Position numbers and translations under genes: made by a program. From Lepeophtheirus salmonis (lineage: Eukaryota > Arthropoda > Copepoda > Siphonostomatoida > Caligidae): DNA of 64,000 bases. The notes under the pieces are model-generated. The model worked only from the letters and a program-made list of their open reading frames with translations, was not told the origin of the DNA and did not search any database. The stretch is taken from positions 10,726,001-10,790,000 of the forward strand of contig NC_052141.2 in the NCBI RefSeq assembly GCF_016086655.4, given 5' to 3'. Within the stretch, counting starts at the first letter, position 1. Every line of letters begins with the position of its first letter. Below are positions 47,920-59,212 of this stretch, piece by piece.

Positions 47920-49876
47920 TATATAAGATATTTTAAAAGTTAGGACTTTTTTTGATTGCTTGTTTTAAAATAAATGGCTATATTTGAAAGGTTAGGAACT
48001 ACTTGTTTATTTTGAAGGACGCAAGAGTTGTTGTTAGTACAAACCTCCAGGAGTGAAGCCTTGGTTGATTTATAAAAATTATGAATTGAACCAATGCAGA
48101 TATGAATATCAAAAATTGAAATCTAGTACAAACATCTTCTTTTTTTTTTCTTTTTGTCAAGCCATTTTATTCTTCTTCTTTTTTTTCGATGACACGACAT
48201 TTTTTCTTTTGTGTGTGTGGTTCAAAAAAAGAAAATGTAACTGATATTCCCTAATAAAAAATATGTTAAAAGAAGGAATAAAGAACCATATTATTAATAT
48301 ATAAATCATTATTCTTCGGCCCAGACGAATTATAAATTGCCATTTAATATTTATATATATATAGTTTTTTAAAAACTGTGAAAATATGAAGGTAATAAAT
48401 CCTTGGAATAAAATAGAGGGGGAAAATATCCCTTCTTCTAAAGAGTTTCTTTATATTCACAATTGAACAAACAATAGAAACAAGAATATAAATTAGGAAA
48501 ATGTCATGAAAATATATGTATATATTTGGTATTTGAGTGTACTCGGGGAAAAAATATATAAATTTATTTATTTATGTAGGTATGGATCATTGGCCAAGAA
48601 AGGGAGAGAGACGGCCTTCAATTGGCATTTTGATTTTTACATCTTTAGCCTGTCTACATAAAAACAATTTTGAACACAAAAAAAGGAGATACTCCCATTT
48701 TAATTATTTAACTTCATATATTAAGGACGTATTCCTCAAGCAACAAGAATTAGACAACAACTCCAATAATTTTCACTTTAATTTAAAATAATAATAATTT
48801 ATAATTTAACATAATGAATGTTAAATAATTACTTACACCTAGCGGCTTTAAATGGATTTGTAGACATTGCAACATGCAAATTGTTTATACAAGTTTCAAC
48901 TTGTACACAGCCAATATAAAGCAGAATATTTTTTGAAAATTTGGCAAAGGATTCGTTTATGTTGAAATGGGATGAGAGTTGACGTTTACCCAATTTTGTT
49001 GTGATCTTTTTGTTGCTTTAAAAACAGTACATATATAGTCACTGTTACATATATTTGAATAAGTTTCTCTTTTATTTTTATAGAGAAAACGTTATTTTGT
49101 TTCACGTTGTTTCAAAATTTATGGGTTTCCTTATCTGAATCCAACTCTGTTTTCTTCATTTCTCTCCTTCCAGAAATTTTAAATTTGGTATCAGCTTATT
49201 TGCATATCAAGTATGGGTGTACGAGTATTTGTATTGTATATGCCTAAGAAAGAAACAAGGGTGTGTCTGTATAATGTATGGTAAATTTCCCCTGTACATT
49301 TCTTGAATTTACTTACAAACCAAATATGGGTAAAATTAGACCTTGACAAATTAGGCGAAAAAAATGGAATATCTACAAAAAAAAAAAAAAATGTTATAAC
49401 ATAAACTTCTGTACAATGAAAGCTTTGTTCCTAATATACAATAAAGGTAATGGCAAAATATTTATAAAGGCCACACAACGGATCAAAAAATATTCAAAAT
49501 TACATGTTAATTTTTAGTGAAAAATTACTTTAGGCAGAGATTTTAAAACTACCAAATACCCATTCTAGTTTACTCCACGTATCTTATGTGTTTAAGAATA
49601 AAAACAATAGTACATTTTCAGAAATTTACAATTTTAGTGGAAAGTTTACTAGCCAAGGACAACCACTTCTGATAAGGTGATGTTTTAGTAGAACAAAAAT
49701 ATACAGTATATTTTGTTGTCATCTGGTGATGTTTCTGCTCTTTTTGCAAAATAAGTCTAGATTGATTGAATTTTTGTAATGAACCAAATATGGTTTTTTT
49801 AATGTTGAATAAATTATATTTAATAATTATTATTAATAAATAAAATTAAAGTTTTGATATATTATGTTCCTTACAG
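47920..49876. other. AT-rich spacer upstream of the gene
   Basis: No promoter element can be defended. The 84-codon frame at 48537-48791 shows no motif. Poly-A near 49378. The transcription start and any leader exons of the gene are not identifiable from sequence alone. Confidence 0.4.
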
Positions 49877-50516
49877 TGAGATAGTGACTCTTCTGGAATC
49901 CCCGCCACATTGATCAATGTCGCCTCTTCTCACACAAAAGCTCTTTTTGAGAAAAAAATATGAAGAAAACAAATACTCATCGAGGCAACAAACAGATTCC
50001 GGATCCTTCATCCACAACCATATCTCGACACTCTCATTCCTCCATTCTAAACGGCTTCATACCCACCAACAACATCTCAAATTCTTCCTCATGTAGTCCC
50101 CCAGTTGTGAATAACAATAACAACAATTGTGAAACCAAATTCAAGGCAGAGCCTGACTCAAATCGGATCTACTACTGGAGGTCCCTCTCTTCTGCCAACA
50201 CTACAACAGCTGCTACAGCAGAGACTTTGGGCCGGCCAATCTATGATGACACCACGCCTGCAAATCTTCCTCCACCACCCAATTTCCGCTTGAACTTTGT
50301 GAAAAAAATGGAGGATTCGTTAATACTTCGCCTACCTCAAGGTTCCTGCGATACGACTCCTGATACTCCAGACTCATTGGATGATGACTCTGTGGATCAG
50401 TCCTCTTTACCTCCAACACCTCTTCCCATTCCTGTATCGGATCTTCCTCTGCCGAATCCGCCTTCCCAACATCAACAGCATCTCATGCACTCAAGACATA
50501 GATTTCAAAGCACTAA
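49877..50516 (+). CDS. Unrecognised low-complexity protein, first coding exon (gene spans to 61817)
   Basis: The acceptor TTCCTTACAG ends at 49876 and the donor GTAAGT begins at 50517. An in-frame TGA at 49948 precedes ATG 49960 (A at -3), so 49877-49959 is 5' leader and translation starts at 49960. The exon encodes residues 1-185 plus two bases of codon 186 (phase 2), which is completed by exon 2. The complete protein is 750 residues in three exons. Visible here are a Ser/Asn-rich start, poly-Asn 51-56, PPPP 104-107, a more conserved-looking stretch 113-129 (FVKKMEDSLILRLPQGS), a TPDTPDSLDDD acidic segment 133-143 and a Pro-rich PxxP region 151-168. There is no signal peptide. Likely a cytoplasmic or nuclear disordered scaffold-type protein, but the family is not recognised. 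Composition and GC stand well above the surrounding DNA. Confidence 0.85.
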
Positions 50517-51607
50517 GTAAGTTTTAAAGTTTATTTAATGATATTTACAACATGAACAGAATGTCAGCTTTAATCAATTTATAAAGAATAATTGGGGAAG
50601 GAAGACTGTAGACAAGTGTTATGGACCCAAGTTTGTAAACTCTAAATATATTCCAAAAAATAACATGAACAAAAGAGTTTATTTTCTCTTTCATAATTTG
50701 ACAGAATATACAAAAGTTATACTAGTATATAAATAGTATACAACAAAACCTTCTTTTGACCCGTCTCCCATTAGTAGACGGTCAAAAGACTATGAGAGAC
50801 AGGGGTCAGGACAAAAACCACGTCTATTTTCGTTGTAAACGGGGATCAATTTTAAACCACGTTGATCCTTAATGATTTGCCAAGATGGCATAAATGAAGG
50901 CATAGGGAACAGGAAACGAAAAAGGATCAACCTTTTCTTTTTGGAAAAAAAGTGACTTAATATAAAAATGATCAATTAAAAAAATATGTATCATTAGATA
51001 AATAAAGTAAAAAAAAATTTTTTTGCCTTCTTAAAAACAATTTAAAACAAGGCACTACATTTTATTTCTAAGAATTTTCATTTTTAGGGGGAGGGAGGGG
51101 GGAAGGGGGAAAAAAACACTGGTACAAAGGGGGAGGTAAAGAGTTCACAAATAGGCGAGTGGGATAAAAAATCATGTAAAAAGAACAACTTAGCTTAAAA
51201 TTCCGGTTTGGTTTGTCTACAAGGAGTGTCTAGTTAAAGGTTTAAGTATAAGAGAATCTCATTTAAACATATGCAAAATTCTCCATACAAAAATATTTCT
51301 TAGAAAATCTTGTATTTACATTAATTAATAAAAAGTAGAAGACATTACATATATTCTAAATTTTCTTCAATTATAGTTAGCATTTGCTTTTCCAGGATTT
51401 TACTGGAGAGTAATGTCCTGGGATATTATTAATCCTTGCTGTGACAATGGAACCAAAAGGGTCATTGCACCCCCCCCCCCACCCCTTTGAAGAATTTGTA
51501 TACTTATAAAATAAAAAAAAAGTTATGTCTAGTATAAAAATAAAATTTAATCCCATATTTTTCCGAGAGATAAAAAATAATTTTGTAATCATTATCTTGC
51601 CTTTTAT

Positions 51608-51720
51608 ATGTGTAGATTCGATTCATTTTCTGCTCTTGTAAGTTGACTTTAAAGACTATTTATAGGTCAAATGGAGTCATTATAACACTATAATGGTTTT
51701 TTTTTACTTTATTGCATACA
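51608..51720 (+). repeat. SINE-like repeat, copy 2 (partial)
   Basis: TGTGTAGATTCGATTC is a B-box-like segment. About 45 bases on, AGGTCAAATGGAGTCATTAT then AACACTATAATGG matches the tail of the 52583 copy. No A box visible. Confidence 0.5.
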
Positions 51721-52582
51721 TAGTATATATAAATAAACATTTTAGTTTATAATTAGGTTTTTAGAAAAAAAAGGTATCCCATGACAACAATTTTGGTATT
51801 TGAGACATATAATGACTAATAAAGTTACTCGACAAAAATATATTTAATCTTTTTGAAATTATTGAAAAATATGACTTCAAATGCGCGGCTTTTAAAATGA
51901 ATAAGAACTAATTTGTAAAATGAACTAAGCAACTAAAGGCTATTGGAAAAATAAAATTCAAAAACTAACAGCAATAAAGTAAATATGAGAATTTGATTTA
52001 TTTTGAAACTTTCTAAAATTGTGAACCAATCGACGTAGGAACTTTAAACTTCTACTTGAACAAGAAAAATAATATTTGATTAAATCTCCAGCATAAATCA
52101 ATGAAGTTAAACCAATATTATGAATTTCAATAAAAAACGATGAATTATGCCTATAATCATTTTTAGGGCTATTTAGCGGATATAATATTCAAATCTCACT
52201 GTTTATCATTGGTGTCAAGTAGTATTTAATGCAGTTGTGAATTCTATTTTATTAATAAACCCATATAATTAAATTTAATCAATATTTATTGAAATTTTGT
52301 CGACTTTATATAGTAAAAACATCTTCTTTTGTATTTTTTCTGATCAAACAAGCAAATCAATAAAATTAAAACATAAGCTGAGTACACAATACTAAAAAAA
52401 AGGATGGAACACGACATATGCCCACAAAAGGGAACTATTGTCTCGTTTTTCATCTTCTTTTGGATCTGAATGTTTGAAAGTCCTTCTTTTACAAACGTTG
52501 AAATATTCTTCCTTCATCATTGAAGAATTAATGATAATTGGTTAAATTCATGCATAGTGGAAAAATCTCAGAGTTAATTTTT

Positions 52583-52800
52583 TTTTGACGTAGCTCAATT
52601 GACAACGGGATCAAAATAAAATATTATATTTAAATCAATGTGCGTAGGTTCGATACTCAGACACACCTAAAGAAGAAGATATATATTATGTTGATGGACT
52701 ACAAAGACCATTCCTAATGTCAGATGGATTCATTGTAATACTCTAATGTTTATGTATAATAATCAGTGCAATTTCATCGGAATAAGACACAAAAAATCAT
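52583..52800 (+). repeat. tRNA-derived SINE-like repeat, best copy
   Basis: TAGCTCAATTGA at 52591 fits a pol III A box and GGTTCGATACT at 52647 fits a B box, with tRNA-like spacing (56 bases start to start, slightly long). A tail follows with TCAGATGGATTCATTGTAAT, ACTCTAATGTTTATG and CAGTGCAATTTCATC, ending near an A-rich stretch. The tail recurs at 3055 and 51608. It is in the sense orientation inside intron 1. Not a functional tRNA: the acceptor stems do not pair. Confidence 0.65.
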
Positions 52801-53329
52801 CCTATTTATAGGATACCCGTTGATTTGGAGGTTAAATAGTTAGAGTTTGGAGTTGAACATTTAATATTTTACAAATTTTCATCTTATTTAATATGAAATA
52901 TGAAGACGTTTAATCTGATTCATTTTAGCTTCTTTTTTTAGTATATATATGGTTATGTACATATACCTATCTAGCCTATATATGATATTACATGAATACA
53001 TGTATATATTTACAAAGATGAAATAATGTTGAACCAGCAAATTATAACATCTTTATCTTCCTTGCAAAAAGAATAAAAAAATAAAGTATAAATCATATCT
53101 ATTATATATGTTCTTTTCCTTTACATATCCTCTCACGTTATGATCTTTAGTTACGTAAAATTAAATGCTTATACCAAAAAAAAATCAAAAATCAATGCTT
53201 TGAGCAATTTATTTATCTTCATATATTTAACTTCTTATATTTTTAATTCGGAGTATCTACTTTGGAATATTAGATATATGCAAGCTTATGAATGTAATTT
53301 TTTCCTCTCTTTCCCACTTGAGTAATATA

Positions 53330-54040
53330 CAGTGATGGAAAAAATAAACAAACCCCAAAGTAAATGTGGTAATTCTGACAGTTTGAAAAATGTTTGGGAG
53401 AAAAGCAGCTTATATGTCCTTAATTTTGATTATATCAGCTGCAAGCAGCTGTGAAAGGAAGGACACACAAATAAATCCCATGCCATTCAGATTGAGGATC
53501 CTAAACTTGCAATAGCATTTAATTAACAAATTGTCGAAAAAGTCCGGGCCTTAACACAAAGAGGGCTTTTTTTTATTCACCTCGTTGTCAGTGTTTACCA
53601 ATCTTCAAAAGGCAGCTCTAAAAATATTCTACTAACCTACTCTTTACTTTGTGAGTTGTTTTGCTATGTGTGACTCTACTTGCATTATTTCCAGAATATT
53701 GGATCAAAAACAATTTCGCGTAATAAAATTTTACAGAGCTTTTTCATGGGAAAAAATACAATTCAATATAATCAATCTGAATAATGTTAGGGTCATAGAC
53801 TGGCCAGCCCAAAATCCTGACCTTAACCCTTATGAGAATATATACACTACATTGAAAAAGGAGTGTTGAAAAAACATCCAACAAATCTTGGTGAACTTTA
53901 GAAATTTTATTAAGAAGAGTGGGCCAAAATTGATTCAAGAGTTTACTTCAATTTACAGGGTTCGGAAGCGAGCGTGGACTGTCAATAAATGCTAATTATG
54001 TACTTACAATAAAGAGGTTTTGTGATTTTTTCCTGCATAT
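53330..54040 (+). mobile_element. Tc1-like (DD34E) element, internally deleted, with R1-type 5' region
   Basis: The left end TA|CAGTGATGGAAAAAATAA at 53330 pairs with the right end GAGGTTTTGTGATTTTTTCC near 54014-54035 (inverted GGAAAAAATcAcAAAaCC), the typical CAGTG start of Tc1-like ends. The first 150 bases match the R1 repeat (ATGTGGTAATTCTGACAGTT; AGAAAAGCAGCTTATATGTC). The + frame then reads VIDWPAQNPDLNPYENIYTT, then LKKEC and a stop, the last catalytic block of Tc1 transposases with Glu in the ENI motif. It continues to YRVRKRAWTVNKC near the C-terminus. The DNA-binding region and first catalytic Asp are missing. Confidence 0.7.
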
Positions 54041-54105
54041 TCCAAATTTCCTGTTCTTTCTGCATAAGTACATAATTACAATAAACATTTCTCAAATCTT
54101 TCATC

Positions 54106-54640
54106 ATGAGTGAGCAAGAAGCAAAAAGGCAGAGGATATCAGACCGTCTGGATGCCAAATTTGACGTTCAGAGATAATGGACATTGTGAAGTGGTCCAGG
54201 AGCCTCATTTTCAAGGTGGCCAAGATGAAAAAGGATGGGAAAGACCTCTCAGGGAAAGAAGGAAGTTGGGGATACAACATGAAAAGGGATTCTGAGCTTC
54301 TGGGGCACCTGCAGAAGAATATCAAAGAGGACCCCACAGAATCCATGAATCACCTCTAGCAAGCTTTGCGTGGACGAGGGACAATCAGGAGGGCTATGAA
54401 GGAGGACTTGGGGCTGTCCTCTTACACAAGGACCCACGCTGCCTATCATATATTATTAAGTTCATGCGTGGATCAAGGCAAATGGATCCACAGTAAAAAA
54501 TTTCTCTGACAACAAGATTTTCAGCGTTGACCAGGTCTACAACCGTCAAAACGACCGTTGGCTTGGGGATCGAATTTGTGTCGTGCCACACTTCAGACCG
54601 GACCAGGTCTCAACACTAACAACTACCTACAGAGAGCTTC
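54106..54640 (+). pseudogene. maT-like transposase relic, N-terminal half to first catalytic Asp
   Basis: MSEQEAKRQRISDRLDAKFD starts at 54106. After a shift, DIVKWSRSLIFKVAKMKKDG continues KDLSGKEGSWG (helix-turn-helix and basic linker), then HLQKNIKEDPTESMNHL. In further frames come RRAMKEDLG and KIFSVDQVYNRQNDRWLG, carrying the first catalytic Asp. Nothing is recognisable after about 54640. It shares its start and 5' flank with the relics at 47444 and 59526, and belongs to the same subfamily. Its left end merges with the Tc1 element to its left, and no clear boundary is seen. Confidence 0.75.
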
Positions 54641-55695
54641 TGCAGATATCCTTCCTTAATGATGTTTTATATTGAACAGATGCTATAATAACACAAATAT
54701 ACTTGCATCTACTGGGAACATATAATTTGTCTAATAATTAGTTTAATTTACTTTTGTTGAATAACTATTTATTTCTCTTCATTTCATGGTTGAATGCATG
54801 TGTACTTATACTGTATTTATAGGGCGGTTCCAGAAATAACCACCCTGACTAAAAAAATATCTTAGTTGATAAAAAAAAAGTATATTGGAGAGTACAAAAT
54901 ATGCTTCAAGTTCTAAGACGCCACGGCATTTAGTATTTGTTTGGCAGCTATTACTATTGAGTGTATGAAAATTGAGAAAATTTGTCAACGTTAAACGATA
55001 CAATACTTTGATTTAAAATACCTTAGTCAAATAATTATTACTAAGGGTTAGAAAAGTGTTGAAAAATGAAAAATTTCATCACAATCTGTTCCATAGTTTA
55101 TGAGTTCTTGTTCTAACTGATACACTACAATTGTTATTTTATATGTCTAAAAATAAGACTCTTTTACCCACAAGTATATGTGTTTCTTTTGTTGAGTCTG
55201 GTGCTTCTGGATCCTCCCTCGTATGTATATAGGTCAGGGATCGATCGAGATATTACACAGCGGATTACACAGGTCAAAAATTTTAGTTCCTTAGCTTGTG
55301 ATGATATAATATCAATATCATCAAAAAAAAATCATGAAAAATCATTCTAGTTAACTCTCGCGTTGATAGACTACATATATAGAATGTCATCCCAAAGTCG
55401 TCCACCCCCTAATATAAATATATAGAGTTGCAAATCGTAAGCATTATCTTTATATAAAACAAAAAAATAGCTATGGGATTAAGGAAATCAACATAAATTC
55501 TTTCCATACTTAGCAAGTACATGGGCAGAAATTAATCAGTTTTTAATTCTCCATCCTACTCTGCGTTCTAGAGGGGCTTACTCATCAAGGTTACTCTCTG
55601 TCCATCATGAGGAGACACTTTAGTGATAACAGTTTATGGTTTAAACGTATATGCTGTCTCCTAGTCATTCATAATCAATAATGTAAATCCTTTGA
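54641..55695. other. Intronic AT-rich spacer
   Basis: No named feature. A stretch at 55550-55690 (TCCATCCTACTCTGCGTTCT; CTCTCTGTCCATCATGAG) resembles the 3' half of R1. Confidence 0.4.
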
Positions 55696-55699
55696 ATCA

Positions 55700-56010
55700 T
55701 TTGTAAAAGAAAAACCAAAAATCAGCATGGTAATTTGAGCAATATTTTGTGGAAGATCAGCAACAATCATCTGTGACAAGGGAGGATGGAGACAAAGAAA
55801 TAAACTCAAACATAGGCAAGAATGACTCCGATTTAGATCCTTAATTCTATTCTGAGACCAACAAGAACGTAAAATTATAACTCCAAAACAAATCCTCAGG
55901 TCTACGCTCCTTTGTTTATGATTACATAGAGATGATTAATCAAGTTTTAAATATAACTGAATCTCTTTAGGAAAAAAGGTTCATTGGTCACTACTCAGGA
56001 ATCAAATAAT
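55700..56010 (+). repeat. R1 dispersed repeat, diverged copy
   Basis: ATCAGCATGGTAATTTGAGC, ATCAGCAACAATCATCTGTG, TATTCTGAGACCAACAAGAA and ATAACTCCAAAACAAATCCT follow R1 order and resemble the 46190 copy most. Confidence 0.6.
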
Positions 56011-56104
56011 TAATACAACTGCCAAGGAAAAAAAAATTCATTCTTCATATAATCATTTCCAAAAAAATGAGTCCACTAATCATTATGCGGATTTACATTA
56101 CCGT

Positions 56105-56490
56105 ACATAATAGATGTCCCGTTGGTTTCTAAAAGTAAGGGAAACAGAAAATTAACCTGCTCATTTTGACTATTTGACTAATGTATGGGAGGAGAGTAGC
56201 TTAGGTGTCGATAGATTTATTAAATTTGCCCCAAGGAGCCGTGAGAGTAAGGAAATAAAGACAAATTCTGAACCGTAAATTACAAAGATAAAGTGTCTGG
56301 AATTCATTCTATATCGATCCTCAACTATAATCCTGTCCAACATTGGCTTAAACTTATGAGTCCTCAGCAAATCCTCATTTTTTACTCACTGTCTTTCATG
56401 AGCACACGTACTGGTTATTAATTTATAAATGGCTGTTCTGCTCTCAAGAATTAATTAATAATGAAAATACTTGGAAAAATGGTAATTGAT
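56105..56490 (+). repeat. R1 dispersed repeat, near full length
   Basis: GGAGAGTAGCTTAGGTGTCG, GAGTAAGGAAATAAAGACAA, ATCCTCAACTATAATCC, TTTCATGAGCACACGTACTG and TCTCAAGAATTAATTAATAA give all parts of R1 in order. Confidence 0.7.
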
Positions 56491-57164
56491 GTTCAGATTG
56501 TCAACTAAAAAACACACTCTAGCTTTCTAAGACAACCTTAGCACGCCACTATTCCCTCTTGAAGAAGTTACAATTTTCATATGAAAATACTATAATTTCA
56601 TTAGTAATTGCAAAAAGCTCTTCTTCCATTATATCATTATTTGCATTTATGTTTATGGTCATAATGTTGTACCTACAGGAGGGCACAAAGGGACAGTGCC
56701 CTTTACAAACTCATCCCACTCCTCTCCAAATAAGTAAAGCTTCAACTTTGTGACCAGATCTTGTACTAAGCAATCGTTTATTTTTAAATACACCTTATCC
56801 CTTTGACCTCTGAGGGATGATACTATAAATTTAATATAATATTGTTCTTTTTTTTTTAATTAAAAAAGGCATTATAATTTAAAATATTCAGAAATGTACG
56901 TTGTTACGATTAATCGAAATAAAAACAGTCAGAATAATAATAAAAAAATAAAAAATACCAACGTATTTTCTTTTCTTCAAATATTGCGATATTTTGTAGG
57001 CATATTTGAGTTTTTAAAAGGCTTATTATTCAAATTACTGGGATGTGTGTAGATAATCGAGAAATTAAACTATTGTTTAGAACCTTTCTTTGATTTAAAA
57101 GGCTCACGATATAGCCCCTTTCAAATAATATACATCAATTTCTTAATTTTTGATTGTGGGCATT

Positions 57165-57310
57165 AATTTTGGTTTATTTAAGTAGTGCGATTGGTTGGAC
57201 CGCCATAAGGTTCATCATGATAATTTATTGATAGAAATGAATGATAATTTGTCAAATAATAAAAATGTATTACACACTCAATTTTGAGAAAATCAATTCT
57301 ACCTTACTTT
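57165..57310 (+). repeat. R2 dispersed repeat copy
   Basis: AATTTTGGTTTATTTAAGTA, GGTTCATCATGATAATTTAT, TGATAGAAATGAATGATAAT and TTTTGAGAAAATCAATTC match the copies at 14200 and 1040. Confidence 0.6.
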
Positions 57311-57837
57311 GTGTTGAATGGCTTCAAATATAATTTTTTTTATATCAATCTAGTCAACTCCCCAACTAAGAATACCATGCATTGTCATATCCCCCTTCCT
57401 CTGGTTATTAGTGTCTTCCGACAAAAGGTGTGAAATGTATTTACTTTTGTTCTAGGTTGTGTGATTTAATGTATTTTGAAAAAGTTGCGTTTTTTAAATC
57501 ATATAATCTTCATCGCTTTCAATACCCTTCTATTAATTAATTTTTAATCTCTTCATTAAATCTGTATATATTTAGAGCAAAATGATATTCTGCTTTAAAT
57601 GGTATTATTTTTTTCTATTATTTCTATTTTCTTTACTATGTTATAAACGATATTATAGGGGAGATAAGGTCATAATTGTATGGGAGGAAAAATAAAAGGT
57701 TTTAAATATGGGGAGGCTTTATCAAAAAGTACTTAATTAAACTATGTTCTTATAAATGGCTTTGAATCATTCTAAGGGTTAAAAAGGTGGATAACAAAAA
57801 TTATAAATTTAATGATTAATTTTTTGTTTATTTTAAG

Positions 57838-59212
57838 CTCCCCGGATCCCTGGTTCATGCAAGAGAATTTAATTGAAGAGATTAGTGCGCCCCCTAATGC
57901 TGTTTGTTCAAGTGCATCCTCTCCCGCAACACCTATTGGCTCTCCACTCGCCCAACAGCGAACCATGCTTCGAAGCATTTCCCAAGTTCGTCTGAACAAT
58001 TCTAACAATAATAATCATCATCATCCAAATTCATCAATTATCCACTTCAACAATCCTCACTCCACGGCTCCTCCTCTATCCAACGGTAAACCCCCACGAA
58101 CTTACTCCTCTCTCTATCCACAAATGATTCATCAAACATCATCAAACATTAAAACCGGTGCTAGACATGATGCGAACAACAACAATGAGTTTGAAGATCC
58201 GAATGAGACTCAACCTTTCAAGTCCCAAACATTACTCACAACAACGACCACCACAACGACCAAAGTAATAAAGAGCTCTACGACAAATGGGGATCAAATA
58301 AACTCAAACACAATCAAGGCACGGAAGAAGCAACCTCCTGCTCCACCCTCTACGGCCTCTCGCTATGCAACCATAGGCACTCGTGTAAAGCGCTCTACCA
58401 TGATTAACAATAACAATCGAATCATCAATGCAAATCTATCAAGTGCGACCCTTCATTGCACAAAGTCGAATCGAGATCCTCTTCCACTCAAACCTCCACC
58501 CTATCAGGATCCACCAAAATATAGAAAACCTAAAACGACGATCTCTATGGAAAACAATCCGGCCAACTCATCCTCCTCATGCTTCACCATTGATAGTGCC
58601 ATGAACTCCATCAATAATACAAACAACAATAATCGTCCGTGTGATCCTCTGGAGAAGAATCTTATTCCAAAAGACGTTGTGGAAACACAAAATGCCATAT
58701 TAAAGGATCTCCAACGACACATGAGCTATGAACTTCTCGAAAATCCACGTCATGTAACATCCGAGGAAGACGAAGAAGAAGAGAACCATATTGAAGCAGA
58801 TGTCCGAGTAACAACTAGTCTTCTACAAATCAAATCCAAATCCCTTCCGACCATTGCGCGCATGCAACAACAAAACCAGTTAACAAACGGTCACTGCTAT
58901 AAATTAGGGAGCAGCAAAGAAAATGGGCCTGAGGAGAGTGGTGAGGATCCCATTCAAGAACGTCTGCGAAATGATAGTTTGTCCACATTGAATGAGGTCA
59001 ACTCCTCAAAAATCGCCAATCTATCATCTGCTTCGTCCTCCATGATTGACAAACTCAGAACTGATACAAATCGAGATCATTTGGAGGTGCAGAAAAAACC
59101 TATTGATTTGGATTGTGGAGGGGAAGGGGGGCAAATAAAACCTGGGAGGAATCGTGTAGACTCCATTGTAGATAGAGACATCATTGAGGACAAGGATGAG
59201 AAGAAACGGAAA
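57838..59212 (+). CDS. Unrecognised low-complexity protein, second coding exon
   Basis: The acceptor TTTTGTTTATTTTAAG ends at 57837 and the donor GTAAGT begins at 59213 (phase 0). The exon encodes residues 186-644 of the 750-residue protein, 458 codons without a stop, the longest open frame in the window. Visible are poly-Asn/His 243-248, a Thr run 320-327, a basic and Pro patch 346-356 (KARKKQPPAPP), the WW-ligand motif PPPY 405-408 followed by PPKY, a non-repetitive segment 457-487 (DVVETQNAILKDLQRHMSYE is the core), an acidic block 495-501 and a basic KKRK at the end that could act in nuclear targeting. No enzyme domain, coiled coil or membrane segment. The bases before 57838 (a MINFLFIL reading) are intron, not a second start. 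Confidence 0.88.

Larger units (their letters stand above)
50517..57837 (+). other. Intron 1 of the gene
   Basis: 7.3 kb, GTAAGT...TTTTAAG. The phase 2 junction forms codon AAC (Asn186). The intron is loaded with mobile DNA: two SINE-like copies, a Tc1-like element, a maT relic, two R1 copies and one R2 copy, all listed. A C-rich run lies at 51470-51485. Other open frames in it are shadows or AT-driven. Confidence 0.8.

Noticed and set aside
53953..53985. TACAGGGTTCGGAAGCGAGC as a maT terminal repeat
   Set aside because: The same bases read as the Tc1 C-terminus (YRVRKRAWTVNKC) of the overlapping element, so the terminal-repeat match is probably chance.
57812..57837. ATG at 57812 as the start of a 472-residue single-exon protein
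   Set aside because: The ATG lies in the polypyrimidine/acceptor region; phase agreement with the 50516 donor makes this intron sequence.
57772..58008. 78-codon minus-strand frame over exon 2
   Set aside because: Antisense shadow of a supported exon.
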